16,230 bases of DNA from Prevotella sp. CAG:1185 (GTDB lineage Bacteria; Bacteroidota; Bacteroidia; Bacteroidales; Bacteroidaceae). Location of the stretch: the NCBI GenBank assembly GCA_000436695.1, contig HF992586.1:1-16230 (forward strand), in the 5' to 3' direction. The position numbers and the translations under genes are program-made. The notes under the pieces are model-generated. The model did no database searches. It was not told the origin of the DNA and worked only from the letters and a program-made list of their open reading frames with translations. Shown here piece after piece: positions 7,316 to 15,656 of this stretch (its first letter is position 1; every line of letters starts with the position of its first letter).

Positions 7316-9052
7316 TTACGATGTCTTTCGTGATATTTCTGCATCACTAATGAATCCCACTCTCGGCATCGGATTTTTGTGTATCAGTTCCTCATCACAT
7401 TTCTCCTTTATATATTCCAGACTCATTTTCTCTTTTCCATAGAGAATGAGGTCGATGGCCTGCTTGCGCGCAACGTTCTCAATCTGCCCGCCGCTAAAAT
7501 CATAATGATAAGCCAGATAGCATATATCTTCATCACTGATTATAGGTATCATGCTCTTCCAGATGCCGCATCGTGCCACAATGCTCGGCTTTTCGAACTC
7601 TATCTTATAAAGGAAGCGGCGCTCAAAGGCTTTGTCCAGATTCTCAGTAAGATTCGTCGTGGCTATAAATATACCCTCGAGCTGTTCAAGCTCCTGAAGA
7701 ATTATGTTCTGTATTGAGTTCTCCATCTTTTCCACAGCCCGGTCGGCACCTTTCTGCCTGATGCCAATCAGAGCATCGGCCTCATTAAAAAGCAGGATTG
7801 GTGTTACATCTGAGGAGTTTACCAACGCGTGGTAACGGTCAAAAAGGTTTTTCACATTCTTCTCGCTCTCGCCAACCCAGCAACTTTTCAGTTCTGCATA
7901 ATTCACCTGTATTACATCACGGTGTGTTGCCTTAGCCAGCTGCATAACAGTTTCAGTCTTTCCCGTTCCAGGTGCGCCATAAAACAAGCACGTAAAGCCT
8001 GAGCGCATTCCTACTCTCTTTAATTCGCTGCACACTTTGGTGTATCTTTCTTCGGTGAGCAACTCTTTCAGCTGTTCGACCTGACGGCTTTCGCGTTTGT
8101 TATAGTACATCTTGCACTCCGTTATGTCTTCATGCTTTATCAGCTCTTTGAATCTGGTCGTAGCGTTCAAATTCATGTTCAGCTCTGACAGAAACTCCTG
8201 TTTAGCCTTTACCGTCAGGTTATATTTCTCGTGGTTGGCCAATCCGTCTTCATTACAGAATTGAATCAGTCCGTTCTTTTGCAGCATGCTTTCGCCTCGA
8301 GAGAGCTTACCCTTCAGCTTATTTGCAATAGCCCTATTCTTGAATAAGTCTCCAAAACTTTGCGTGTCCAGGTTGTAATCGTTATCACAAACTAAACGGC
8401 TTGCCCAGAAAACAAATATTATGCCTTCGTCATTTACAGTATGGTCACAGATAAGTTTATAGGTACGCAACTGCTTTACAAACTCGAGATTTCTGTTTGT
8501 TTCAAGCAAACTGAATAATTCTGAAATAAATTCTTCATACGGCAAATAATCATAAACACGAGATTCAAACAGACTATAAATTTCACAAAACAACTCATCG
8601 CAAGTAAGAAGCTTGGGCTCAGCCGGCACAAATACCTCATTATGCTTAAACGCATCTATCACATCAGGCCCCATGGCGTATGTTGTTTCACCACGTCTGT
8701 TTTTTATGCGTATCATCTTTCTTTTTAAAAGCTCGTCTATCTCAGTGCTGTAGTTTATCATCCTTACCATACGGCATTTCAGATATTCTGCCAAAGTTCG
8801 GAGTTCGACATCTCTGTCCCAGCAGTTGTCTACAAACAGCGACAGCAGCACGGCTTGTACTTTGTTCACGGACAATTTACGGCACACGTAACTGATATAA
8901 TGTTTTGCCTTCTCATAAAACTCATCGCTCAGGTTTGAACCTTCAGAGAGTTCTACGATATTATCCATAGCCGTCATCAATGTCAGCTTTTCTTTCTTCT
9001 CTGTCTTTTCTGTCTGTTCGCCTGTTTCTGTTTTCACTTTTAATTCTCCCAT
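7316..9052 (-). CDS. AAA+ ATPase with N-terminal helical/winged-helix region
   Basis: 578-aa ATPase. Residues about 1-300 are helical with no recognised domain; a stretch near 104-140 (IDELLKRKMIRI, then RRGETTYAMGPDVIDAF) resembles a winged helix. The classic AAA core occupies about 320-535: Walker A GAPGTGKT (359-366), Walker B ILLFNEAD (419-426; Asn stands where Asp is usual, the catalytic Glu is kept), sensor 1 IATTN (463-467), arginine-finger pair FERRF (R478, R479) and sensor 2 FSGGQIENVARK. It should remodel or disassemble a protein partner as a ring, but the partner is unknown. The ATG at 9052 is preferred to the one at 9061 because AAAGGA lies at a proper distance before it, while it abuts the other. 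It probably forms an operon with the WYL regulator. Confidence 0.87.
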   Translation of the reverse strand: MGELKVKTETGEQTEKTEKKEKLTLMTAMDNIVELSEGSNLSDEFYEKAKHYISYVCRKLSVNKVQAVLLSLFVDNCWDRDVELRTLAEYLKCRMVRMINYSTEIDELLKRKMIRIKNRRGETTYAMGPDVIDAFKHNEVFVPAEPKLLTCDELFCEIYSLFESRVYDYLPYEEFISELFSLLETNRNLEFVKQLRTYKLICDHTVNDEGIIFVFWASRLVCDNDYNLDTQSFGDLFKNRAIANKLKGKLSRGESMLQKNGLIQFCNEDGLANHEKYNLTVKAKQEFLSELNMNLNATTRFKELIKHEDITECKMYYNKRESRQVEQLKELLTEERYTKVCSELKRVGMRSGFTCLFYGAPGTGKTETVMQLAKATHRDVIQVNYAELKSCWVGESEKNVKNLFDRYHALVNSSDVTPILLFNEADALIGIRQKGADRAVEKMENSIQNIILQELEQLEGIFIATTNLTENLDKAFERRFLYKIEFEKPSIVARCGIWKSMIPIISDEDICYLAYHYDFSGGQIENVARKQAIDLILYGKEKMSLEYIKEKCDEELIHKNPMPRVGFISDAEISRKTS

Positions 9053-9509
9053 CTTATACATCCTTTATGTTTTTGCTTTATCATCTCCAAACTGTATAAG
9101 CCTGGTGTCTGTTCCGTCTTTTTCAGACAAAGCTACCTATTTAGCAGCCTTTCCGTGTACATCCAAGCCACACAATTATGTTTTACGGATGCAAAGATTG
9201 CCATTAGCTATGCCAAAATAAAGCACAACCAAAATATTTTTCTACTTTTACATGTTCGATATCACCAAGATTACATCAACATACTGCGCCGGACGCTGCA
9301 GTGATACCTAAAGAATTTGCTATATTGTAACATATTGTCTTTCAAGATTTTCTTATTTCAAAAATCTCCGTCATAATTTACATAATGCCGTAGTTCGGCA
9401 TCAAAAAAATCTGTCAGCATTTCGGAAAATAAGGTGTTGTACACACTGTCAACAACATACAATCTGAAACACTGACAGACAAGTCTCATGATAATATTAC
9501 TTTTATAAC
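9053..9509. other. Intergenic region upstream of the AAA+ gene
   Basis: No gene was found in these 457 bases. On the minus strand AATCTTTG (9192-9199 on the plus strand as CAAAGATT) is a near match to the -7 box and could start the AAA+/WYL transcript, leaving a leader of about 130 bases; no -33 TTG lies at the right distance, so the call is weak. ATGCCG/CGGCAT (9385-9390 and 9396-9401) forms a small hairpin with a five-base loop; on the minus strand it is not followed by a T-tract, so it is not a convincing terminator of the gene ending at 9510. CTGTCAG (9411-9417) and CTGACAG (9472-9478) form a distant 7-bp inverted pair. Confidence 0.4.
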
Positions 9510-10271
9510 TTAAAGCTTAATCCGGCTCCACGCTTCTTCAACGCCCGACATCATGTCAGAATACATTTTTTTGTGCGTATCACCTGTATAGGTTGGATGC
9601 CAGCTGTCAATAACCATCTTACGGGTTTGTGGCGAATAATATACCCAGTTGTTCAGTTTTAGCAAGTCTGTAAGATAATTCTCTGCGACAAAATCCTTTA
9701 TTGCCCCAGAAGCGCCACAACACAAAAGTATGTTTGCATCATAAGCAGAAATCTGTTTCACCAGCAAGTCTTTATAACGCTCCATATACGACTTCAACAC
9801 AGAAGTTTCAATGCTGCTCTTACCTACTTGTTTTTTGCAGTTTACACGGGCAACGGGTGCCCGGTCGTAAAAGGGCTGATAAACATCTTGTCTGTCTATT
9901 TCTGCAAACTTCTTGGCATGTCCGTTGGCATCGATCGTCAGCAATCCGTAAACCCAGCGCATGAGGTTCTTATAGAACGGTGCAGAAACCACAACATTAT
10001 TCTCGCCAGAGAAGTTGTTGCGTCCTGTCTCCGCACGTATGTCCCACGTTTCCTCATCATTAAGGTCTTTGGTCAGTATCAACACACGCCTCTTGGCACG
10101 CTCCCATATAGCATTCTCATTGCCCGGTTCACGGCTCCAATAGCCATCTTTATAAACAAACCGTCCACGATAAAGCAGTCCGTCAGGTGCTAGTTCGCAG
10201 CCATCACCGTTGGCGACAGAACGCTTCCGCCATTCGGCAAGAATATTATCTTCAAATTGCTTATAATTCAT
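9510..10271 (-). CDS. Hypothetical protein with uracil-DNA-glycosylase-like features
   Basis: 253-aa soluble protein without signal peptide or membrane span. The layout recalls the uracil-DNA glycosylase superfamily fold: a hydrophobic strand with a polar turn, RRVLILTKDLND (61-72); SAPFYKNLMRWVYGLL (96-111); a strand with a conserved-looking polar end, PVARVNCKK (139-147); a strand NILLCCG (180-186); and a late MVIDSWHP (219-226), where the His-Pro is placed like the superfamily's HPS motif. No residue can be assigned as catalytic with confidence, and the assignment is from pattern resemblance only, so enzyme activity on DNA is uncertain. It lies 127 bases after the DUF4112 gene on the same strand and may be the last member of the dynamin cluster's transcript, or stand alone. 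Confidence 0.6.
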   Translation of the reverse strand: MNYKQFEDNILAEWRKRSVANGDGCELAPDGLLYRGRFVYKDGYWSREPGNENAIWERAKRRVLILTKDLNDEETWDIRAETGRNNFSGENNVVVSAPFYKNLMRWVYGLLTIDANGHAKKFAEIDRQDVYQPFYDRAPVARVNCKKQVGKSSIETSVLKSYMERYKDLLVKQISAYDANILLCCGASGAIKDFVAENYLTDLLKLNNWVYYSPQTRKMVIDSWHPTYTGDTHKKMYSDMMSGVEEAWSRIKL

Positions 10272-10398
10272 TTTCTATAAATCATATTTGAATTCACTTA
10301 TGAGCCATACTAAAATTAAAAGGGCCAAAAGAAATTATATTAAAATCTCCGCATGTTTCCATTCTAAATTATATGGCTTCTTCTATTTTTCAGTTTAA

Positions 10399-10875
10399 CT
10401 AAAACAGACCGGCAATAACGTGCCAAAACCATGTCATCACCTTTATTGTCAACAACACAAGGAAATAAATAATTACGCACAGCATAACTATGAGAACAGC
10501 CATCCTCACCGCCTTGCGGTTTATCTCACTTATAACCTTTTTGTCGCCTTCAACAAATCCGACAATCAGTTTAAAATTTCGGACAAACGACTTGTTGAAC
10601 ACGTCAATGACATCACCGATATAAAATGGAATAAGTCCCATCGCAATATCGCACAGCGCATTATAAATCACCGCCAATGTCAACGGCACCGACCGTATCT
10701 TAACTGCACTGACATAAATGTAAGGCAGCGTAAGCAACTGTGTGAACAAGTCGCCAAATCCTTCAAGCAAAAAGCCCAACACTGCATCAAGATAATATTT
10801 ATCCATCAACCGCGCAATCCTTTCTGCAAGTTGGTAGGACCTGGATGACTTTATTTCAACTAAATCTTTGTTCAT
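10399..10875 (-). CDS. DUF4112 membrane protein
   Basis: 158-aa inner-membrane protein of the DUF4112 family. Family landmarks seen: RIARLMDKYYLDAVLGFLLE (19-38), GFGDLFTQLLTLPYIYVSAV (39-58), NALCDIAMGLIPFYIGDVID (72-91) followed by VFNKSFVRN (92-100), which matches the family's conserved GaiPvlGDlfDv...aN.rN pattern. A further hydrophobic helix (about 123-147) is near the C-terminus, followed by WFWHVIAGLF. The function of DUF4112 is not known. It lies 73 bases after the 687-aa dynamin gene on the same strand. The spacing leaves room for a separate promoter, but no good -7 box was found there, so read-through from the dynamin operon is possible. Confidence 0.85.
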   Translation of the reverse strand: MNKDLVEIKSSRSYQLAERIARLMDKYYLDAVLGFLLEGFGDLFTQLLTLPYIYVSAVKIRSVPLTLAVIYNALCDIAMGLIPFYIGDVIDVFNKSFVRNFKLIVGFVEGDKKVISEINRKAVRMAVLIVMLCVIIYFLVLLTIKVMTWFWHVIAGLF

Positions 10876-10948
10876 TTATTATAACAATAGTTCAAATACA
10901 TATTTTTATTTTCATGCGAATAATCAAATCAACTGACAAATAGGAATT

Positions 10949-13012
10949 TTATAAATTAGAAATTATTACCTTGAGTTTTTCAACTTCTTCATTTAACCTT
11001 TTCTCATTGCCTTCAATGCTGGAAATTTTTTCTTTAACAGCAGCTAGTTCATCTTCTTTTTGTACCTTATTTGCCAAGACCTCCTCTGCTTGAGTTTTTA
11101 AATGCTCAATTATAGAACGAGCGGCATCGCCATTAAGTGTTTTCATAAATTTACTCTTTCTTGAATTAAATTCACATTTTATATTATCCCAATCAATAGA
11201 TGAAAAGAAATCATCACTTATTTTACGAGCCTCATCTCTACGAGAATCAAACAAGCTAGCAATACCAACGAATGGCAATACTACAGGCATTGCAAATACA
11301 CCTATTAAAATATCGCCCAAAGAAGCGACATCGTCTTCTGAAACATTATTCTCATTATCTATATTTCCATTCCTTATTCTACCCGAAAAATCAACATCTA
11401 AACCTTTCATAAGAGTACGACGAAATTGCTCAACTAACTCGTCAGAATCATCAATATATTTTTCTATAACACTTTCGATATCTTCTGAAAGTTGATTTAA
11501 GTTATTACTTAATGACTTCTTTATCTTTGTACCTGAATCTTTTAATAAACGAGGAATTTCACGCTCACGTAATCTTTCAATACGTGCTGTCAATTTACGA
11601 ATTAAAGCGTCCTTTTTGTATTGTTCAATTATACGTTCGCATTCATTTCTTACTTCATCAACTTTATCTTGAATATCACGAAAGACTTTGGTAGATATTT
11701 CGTCATATTCATCAGATAGATCTGATTCTGCATTCTCTATTTTCCGTTCTATCCTACGTTGTACCTTTTGCAGATTTGCAATTTTAGTTTCAAGTTCTTC
11801 ATCAGGCATTTCCAAATTTGATTTACGCTGACGAAGTTCCACTAATTGCATTTTATAATTATCAAGAGTATTTCTTGCTTTCTGAAATATCAGATTTACG
11901 GGTTTGTCAATAAGAATTTTTTCCTTCTGATTTGAAATAATATCCCTAACTTTATCTTCCAAATCGGATATCCGACTTAATTTTAACAACTGCGACTGTG
12001 TCGTAACTTCAAAATTATTACATGCGTCATTAAAATGATATTTTAAATCTGCATCTTTATTTATTTCAGACATTGGCATCTTAGCCAAAAGCGCCATTTG
12101 TGCAGAAATCAAAATAGGTTCAACATCCTTTAATAGTTCAGAAACAGACTCATCATTACTCTGACGAACAGCTTTTTTAAGTTCATCAGTAATAAACCCT
12201 TTTATCTGGTCAGGAGATTCTCCCTGAACGATTTGGATATCATATTTATTAACAGCAAGTATAATTTTACCAACACCTACCTTTCTGACTTTATCAAAAA
12301 GTATATCACGGTCTGTCGAATCAAAAGCCCTTCCAGCATAAAGCATCATCAAAACCACATCGGCACGTTTTAAAAATTCTTTAGTTCGTTCCTCTCTAGA
12401 AACGACAGGATCATTAAATCCAGGAGTATCAACAATTTCAACACCTTTCAACCATTCTTCAGGAAGAGTAATCCTTACAGATTTGACAATAGAAACATAT
12501 TTTCCATCAGCACCTACATATTCAACAAGATTCTTTAAATCATCACATCTTTTTGTACCAAGCAAATTTGGTAATTCTGAAGAAATTGCGAATGATTTTT
12601 CATATAATTCTTTAGCTGCCTTTATTGATGACAGTGTTTGAGAATCATTACATTCCTTTACATCTCGCATTGCAAGAGTTTTTAATTCTTCCCACTCATC
12701 AACAGAATAAAATTCAGCTTCAATACTTTTTGTATCGCCATACGTTATTACAGATAAAGCAGCTGTCATCGGAGTTGTTGCAGCAGGAAGAAGTTGTTCA
12801 CCAAATAAAAATGAATTTAGGAATGTAGATTTTCCACATTTCATTTGTCCTATTACACCAATGGTGAGAATATCTTCATTTATTTTTGAAATGATTTCAT
12901 TATATGATGTTTTATCAAGCCAACCAGCTTTTAAAGCCGCCTCAGCCAATAAACATACTTGTTTTTTCTTTTGCTGGAAAGCAGTAAATAAATTATTTTG
13001 ATTATTTTCCAT
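10949..13012 (-). CDS. Dynamin-like GTPase with paddle-like hydrophobic segment
   Basis: 687-aa bacterial dynamin-like protein, expected to bind GTP and remodel membrane. GTPase motifs: G1 GQMKCGKST (55-63), G2 TTPMT (79-83), G3 DTPGFND (195-201) and G4 NKYD (255-258). Long helical/coiled-coil stalk regions follow (about 370-545, including many Glu/Lys/Arg heptads). A hydrophobic segment, GDILIGVFAMPVVLPFVGIA (566-585), matches the membrane-inserting paddle of bacterial dynamins, and a last coiled coil (about 635-687) would return to the neck. The ATG at 13012 lies 14 bases after the stop codon of the upstream dynamin gene, so the two are surely co-transcribed and may form hetero-oligomers, as known for paired bacterial dynamins such as those of Campylobacter. 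The gene is visibly AT-rich compared with the left half of the window. Confidence 0.92.
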   Translation of the reverse strand: MENNQNNLFTAFQQKKKQVCLLAEAALKAGWLDKTSYNEIISKINEDILTIGVIGQMKCGKSTFLNSFLFGEQLLPAATTPMTAALSVITYGDTKSIEAEFYSVDEWEELKTLAMRDVKECNDSQTLSSIKAAKELYEKSFAISSELPNLLGTKRCDDLKNLVEYVGADGKYVSIVKSVRITLPEEWLKGVEIVDTPGFNDPVVSREERTKEFLKRADVVLMMLYAGRAFDSTDRDILFDKVRKVGVGKIILAVNKYDIQIVQGESPDQIKGFITDELKKAVRQSNDESVSELLKDVEPILISAQMALLAKMPMSEINKDADLKYHFNDACNNFEVTTQSQLLKLSRISDLEDKVRDIISNQKEKILIDKPVNLIFQKARNTLDNYKMQLVELRQRKSNLEMPDEELETKIANLQKVQRRIERKIENAESDLSDEYDEISTKVFRDIQDKVDEVRNECERIIEQYKKDALIRKLTARIERLREREIPRLLKDSGTKIKKSLSNNLNQLSEDIESVIEKYIDDSDELVEQFRRTLMKGLDVDFSGRIRNGNIDNENNVSEDDVASLGDILIGVFAMPVVLPFVGIASLFDSRRDEARKISDDFFSSIDWDNIKCEFNSRKSKFMKTLNGDAARSIIEHLKTQAEEVLANKVQKEDELAAVKEKISSIEGNEKRLNEEVEKLKVIISNL

Positions 13013-13026
13013 ATTCTATATAAAAA

Positions 13027-15243
13027 TTAGTATTTTACATTATATTTTTTACATTGCTTCTGAGCATCTTTATTACCAGCTTGTGCTGCCATTATATACC
13101 AAAAGATAGCTTCATCCTTTTTACCTTTCTGCATAAGCGTCTCTGCTTTGGACATATAGTCTTTAACATTATCTCCAGATGTTATAACAGTTTGAGGATC
13201 TTGTTTTTTTTGATTTTCATTATCTTCAGATACTTTTTTTGAATTATCTGATACATTAGATTTCGATTTTTTATTATCTCTCTTATAGCCTTGTCCGCAT
13301 TTCAAATCGTCTTCTATTTCTCTATAAAGATTTTCATCAAGATTTTTTATAGCCCTCAATAGTTGATCAAAAACTTTTTTAATATCTGATTTTTGTTCTT
13401 TAAGTTCGCTATTTATATTTTTGTATTTATTATATTTTTTTTGACAATTAGTTTTTAAATCAAAAAAATCTTCTAGTTCATGACTTCCATCATATACAGA
13501 ACCACATAATTCTTTTAGCTCCTCATAGTCATATTGATCCATTTTATAATAATCTTCACTGAACCAAGGTGATTTAAGCTCCGGAATATCTTTTATTCTT
13601 TCTGCAGCCTCACATTGTTCTGATAATTTACTTTCAATTTCATCATCAAAAATAGATAAAGAGTTCTCTTGCTCATGCATATCATGATTTATTTTTTTTA
13701 GTTCATTAGAAATTTGATTTAATTTTTCTTGCAGGAATAAACATATACTGCCTATATCACTTCCTGTCCTGACATCTGGCAAAGTCTTAACAATACTCAT
13801 AAGCTCTTCAAGTTCTGCCTTCTGTGAAAATCTCAAATAACCTTGAACTTTTATACCTGATCGTTCCATCGTCTGACGGATATGTTTTTCAAGCTTATCA
13901 AGCTCTCCCGGAGATTTTGTGTCCGCTTTATTAATAATAACATACAAAGGAAGGTCTTTCAGATTATCAGATATGATTTTAAGGGACGTTCTATTAATCT
14001 CTCCAGAATTTGCATCCATGACCCAAAACAATGCATCTGCTTCATTAACCACATCTAAAGTACGATCCTTATCTTTCTCATCATTACTAGAAAATCCAGG
14101 CGTATCAAGAATACTCAAGCCCTTCAAATTTACATTGTTATACTTCATAACAAAATGACGGATTATTGGACTTACATTCACACGTGCAAGTATGTCCTTA
14201 TCCACTTTTTCAAACATGGATTTCTCTATTAACTTTAGATTTCCATTTTGATCTGTAAATTGAGACAAGAATGTCGCACCATAAGAAATATAAGTTGCAA
14301 TAGCAGTAGTTGCTTTACTGCTTACTGGCAATTTTTGGCAATCAGGATCATCTTGAGATAAAATTCTATTTACAATTGATGTTTTACCTGCTGAAAATTC
14401 TCCAATAAAAGCAATGACCTTTTTACCTTTAAGCCATGACTTTCGTTGAAGATTTCCCCATTTTAAAACAAGTTCCTTTACCTTTACACTATCAGCTTCA
14501 GCTACATCATTACAATCTTTAAAATATTGTTTCAGTAAAGGTATATATTGATCATTTACAATGTCCTCAACCTTTTGGACTTTTGCAGCATACTCCAAAG
14601 CATCTCGATCATCACTATCTTTTGCCCCAATAATTGCATTAACAAATTCTATTGATTCAACATTCTGGTTGTTTTCATTTTTTAAGTCATCCCTTTCTAT
14701 CTCTGTCGCTTCAAGAGTTTGCTGCATGGATTTTAACTGTTTCTCGATTTCGGACAACTTCTCTTCAACATCATCTTTTTCTCCTTTAAGTTTATTCAAC
14801 TTTTTCTTAATAGATGATATTTCATCTTCTAAATCTTCTATTTCTTCTTCTTTATCTTCGAGTTGCTTCTCCTTATTAGATAAATCTTTTTTTAAAAGAG
14901 ACAAAACTTCACTCTCATTCTGATCAGAAGAATTCCTAAAAACTTCCAAATTAGTTTTTAGATATGAAAGTTCCTTGTTCTTTTCTTCTAACTTATGTTG
15001 AAGGGATTTTTCTTTCTGTAAAAGTAATTCTAACTCATCTGATTTATGTGATAATTCCTTTCTAAGTTGAACTATTTGTTTATCAACATTTGTATCATCT
15101 TCAGAGAAATCAACTTTTAACTCTTCTGAAGATGCTAAATCTGCTGAAGATGCCGATATTCTTTTTCGTAATAAAAGCCACATGGCAATACCACCAAATA
15201 GCATTGCCAATGCGGCTGAAATTATAATAACTACTATATCCAT
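13027..15243 (-). CDS. Membrane-anchored coiled-coil dynamin-like GTPase with Sel1-like tail
   Basis: 738-aa protein with an unusual order of parts. Residues 4-25 form one transmembrane helix ending in RKR, so the bulk is cytoplasmic. A long Glu/Lys-rich coiled coil follows (about 50-195), then a dynamin-type GTPase domain (about 270-510): G1 GEFSAGKTS (281-289), G2 KATTAIAT (310-317), G3 DTPGFSSN (380-387), G4 NKAD (438-441). More helices follow (505-645), a polar Ser/Asn/Lys linker (650-690), and a single Sel1/TPR-like unit (about 697-730: MSKAETLMQKGKKDEAIFWY, then MAAQAGNKDAQ). No C-terminal hydrophobic paddle was seen, so the N-terminal helix is the evident membrane anchor. The ATG at 15243 is preferred to the GTG at 15252, which overlaps the upstream stop. 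It probably partners the 687-aa dynamin encoded next. Confidence 0.9.
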   Translation of the reverse strand: MDIVVIIISAALAMLFGGIAMWLLLRKRISASSADLASSEELKVDFSEDDTNVDKQIVQLRKELSHKSDELELLLQKEKSLQHKLEEKNKELSYLKTNLEVFRNSSDQNESEVLSLLKKDLSNKEKQLEDKEEEIEDLEDEISSIKKKLNKLKGEKDDVEEKLSEIEKQLKSMQQTLEATEIERDDLKNENNQNVESIEFVNAIIGAKDSDDRDALEYAAKVQKVEDIVNDQYIPLLKQYFKDCNDVAEADSVKVKELVLKWGNLQRKSWLKGKKVIAFIGEFSAGKTSIVNRILSQDDPDCQKLPVSSKATTAIATYISYGATFLSQFTDQNGNLKLIEKSMFEKVDKDILARVNVSPIIRHFVMKYNNVNLKGLSILDTPGFSSNDEKDKDRTLDVVNEADALFWVMDANSGEINRTSLKIISDNLKDLPLYVIINKADTKSPGELDKLEKHIRQTMERSGIKVQGYLRFSQKAELEELMSIVKTLPDVRTGSDIGSICLFLQEKLNQISNELKKINHDMHEQENSLSIFDDEIESKLSEQCEAAERIKDIPELKSPWFSEDYYKMDQYDYEELKELCGSVYDGSHELEDFFDLKTNCQKKYNKYKNINSELKEQKSDIKKVFDQLLRAIKNLDENLYREIEDDLKCGQGYKRDNKKSKSNVSDNSKKVSEDNENQKKQDPQTVITSGDNVKDYMSKAETLMQKGKKDEAIFWYIMAAQAGNKDAQKQCKKYNVKY

Positions 15244-15248
15244 AAAAA

Positions 15249-15656
15249 TCACATTTTACTTTTCAAACGCTCTATTTCTTGCATTGCAGAAGTATAAAGA
15301 TCTTTGCTTTCTTGAAGCTTTTCTTCCGTTATTTCTTTTTCGCGTTTTAGTGTTTCTATCCTACGATTTAAGTCCATAAGTCTATCAGCTTGGTCATCAG
15401 ATGCATCATCTGCATTACGAATCTTTATCTTCAATGATTTAAGTTCATTTATCAAAGACTCATTTTCATTTTGCAGATTACTTACACGATTTTTCAAAGT
15501 TTGAATTTCTCTCTGAGCTTCTTGAAGTAATGTCCTATAAGAATTTCCACTCTCATTATATGCTTCATTTTTTGTAAGTTGTTTTCTTACAATGTAACCA
15601 CCAACAAATCCGACGGCAGCTCCTATTAATAAATTAATAACCATATTAGATTTCAT
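15249..15656 (-). CDS. Small single-span membrane coiled-coil protein
   Basis: 135-aa protein of no recognised family. Residues 6-24 form one Gly-rich membrane helix (LIGAAVGFVGGYIV, with small-residue spacing that favours helix packing), followed by RKQ, so the rest is predicted cytoplasmic. From about 38 to 135 it is a charged coiled coil (EIQTLKNRVSNLQNENESLI at 51-70, then RRIETLKREKEITEEKLQES). The plan, N-terminal anchor plus coiled coil, repeats in small form the N-terminus of the next gene's product, so the two could pair through their coiled coils; this is an inference. The start overlaps the upstream gene's end by 11 bases, and the stop lies five bases before the next ATG. An internal ATG (codon 5, 15644) right after the upstream stop is an alternative start. 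Confidence 0.8.
   Translation of the reverse strand: MKSNMVINLLIGAAVGFVGGYIVRKQLTKNEAYNESGNSYRTLLQEAQREIQTLKNRVSNLQNENESLINELKSLKIKIRNADDASDDQADRLMDLNRRIETLKREKEITEEKLQESKDLYTSAMQEIERLKSKM

Noticed and set aside
9385..9401. Small hairpin as a terminator for the gene ending at 9510
   Set aside because: The stem is only six base pairs, it lies over 100 bases from the stop codon, and no T-tract follows on the minus strand.
14561..14923. Plus-strand open frame rich in Ser and Phe
   Set aside because: It is the antisense image of the Glu/Lys-rich coiled coil of the membrane-anchored dynamin.
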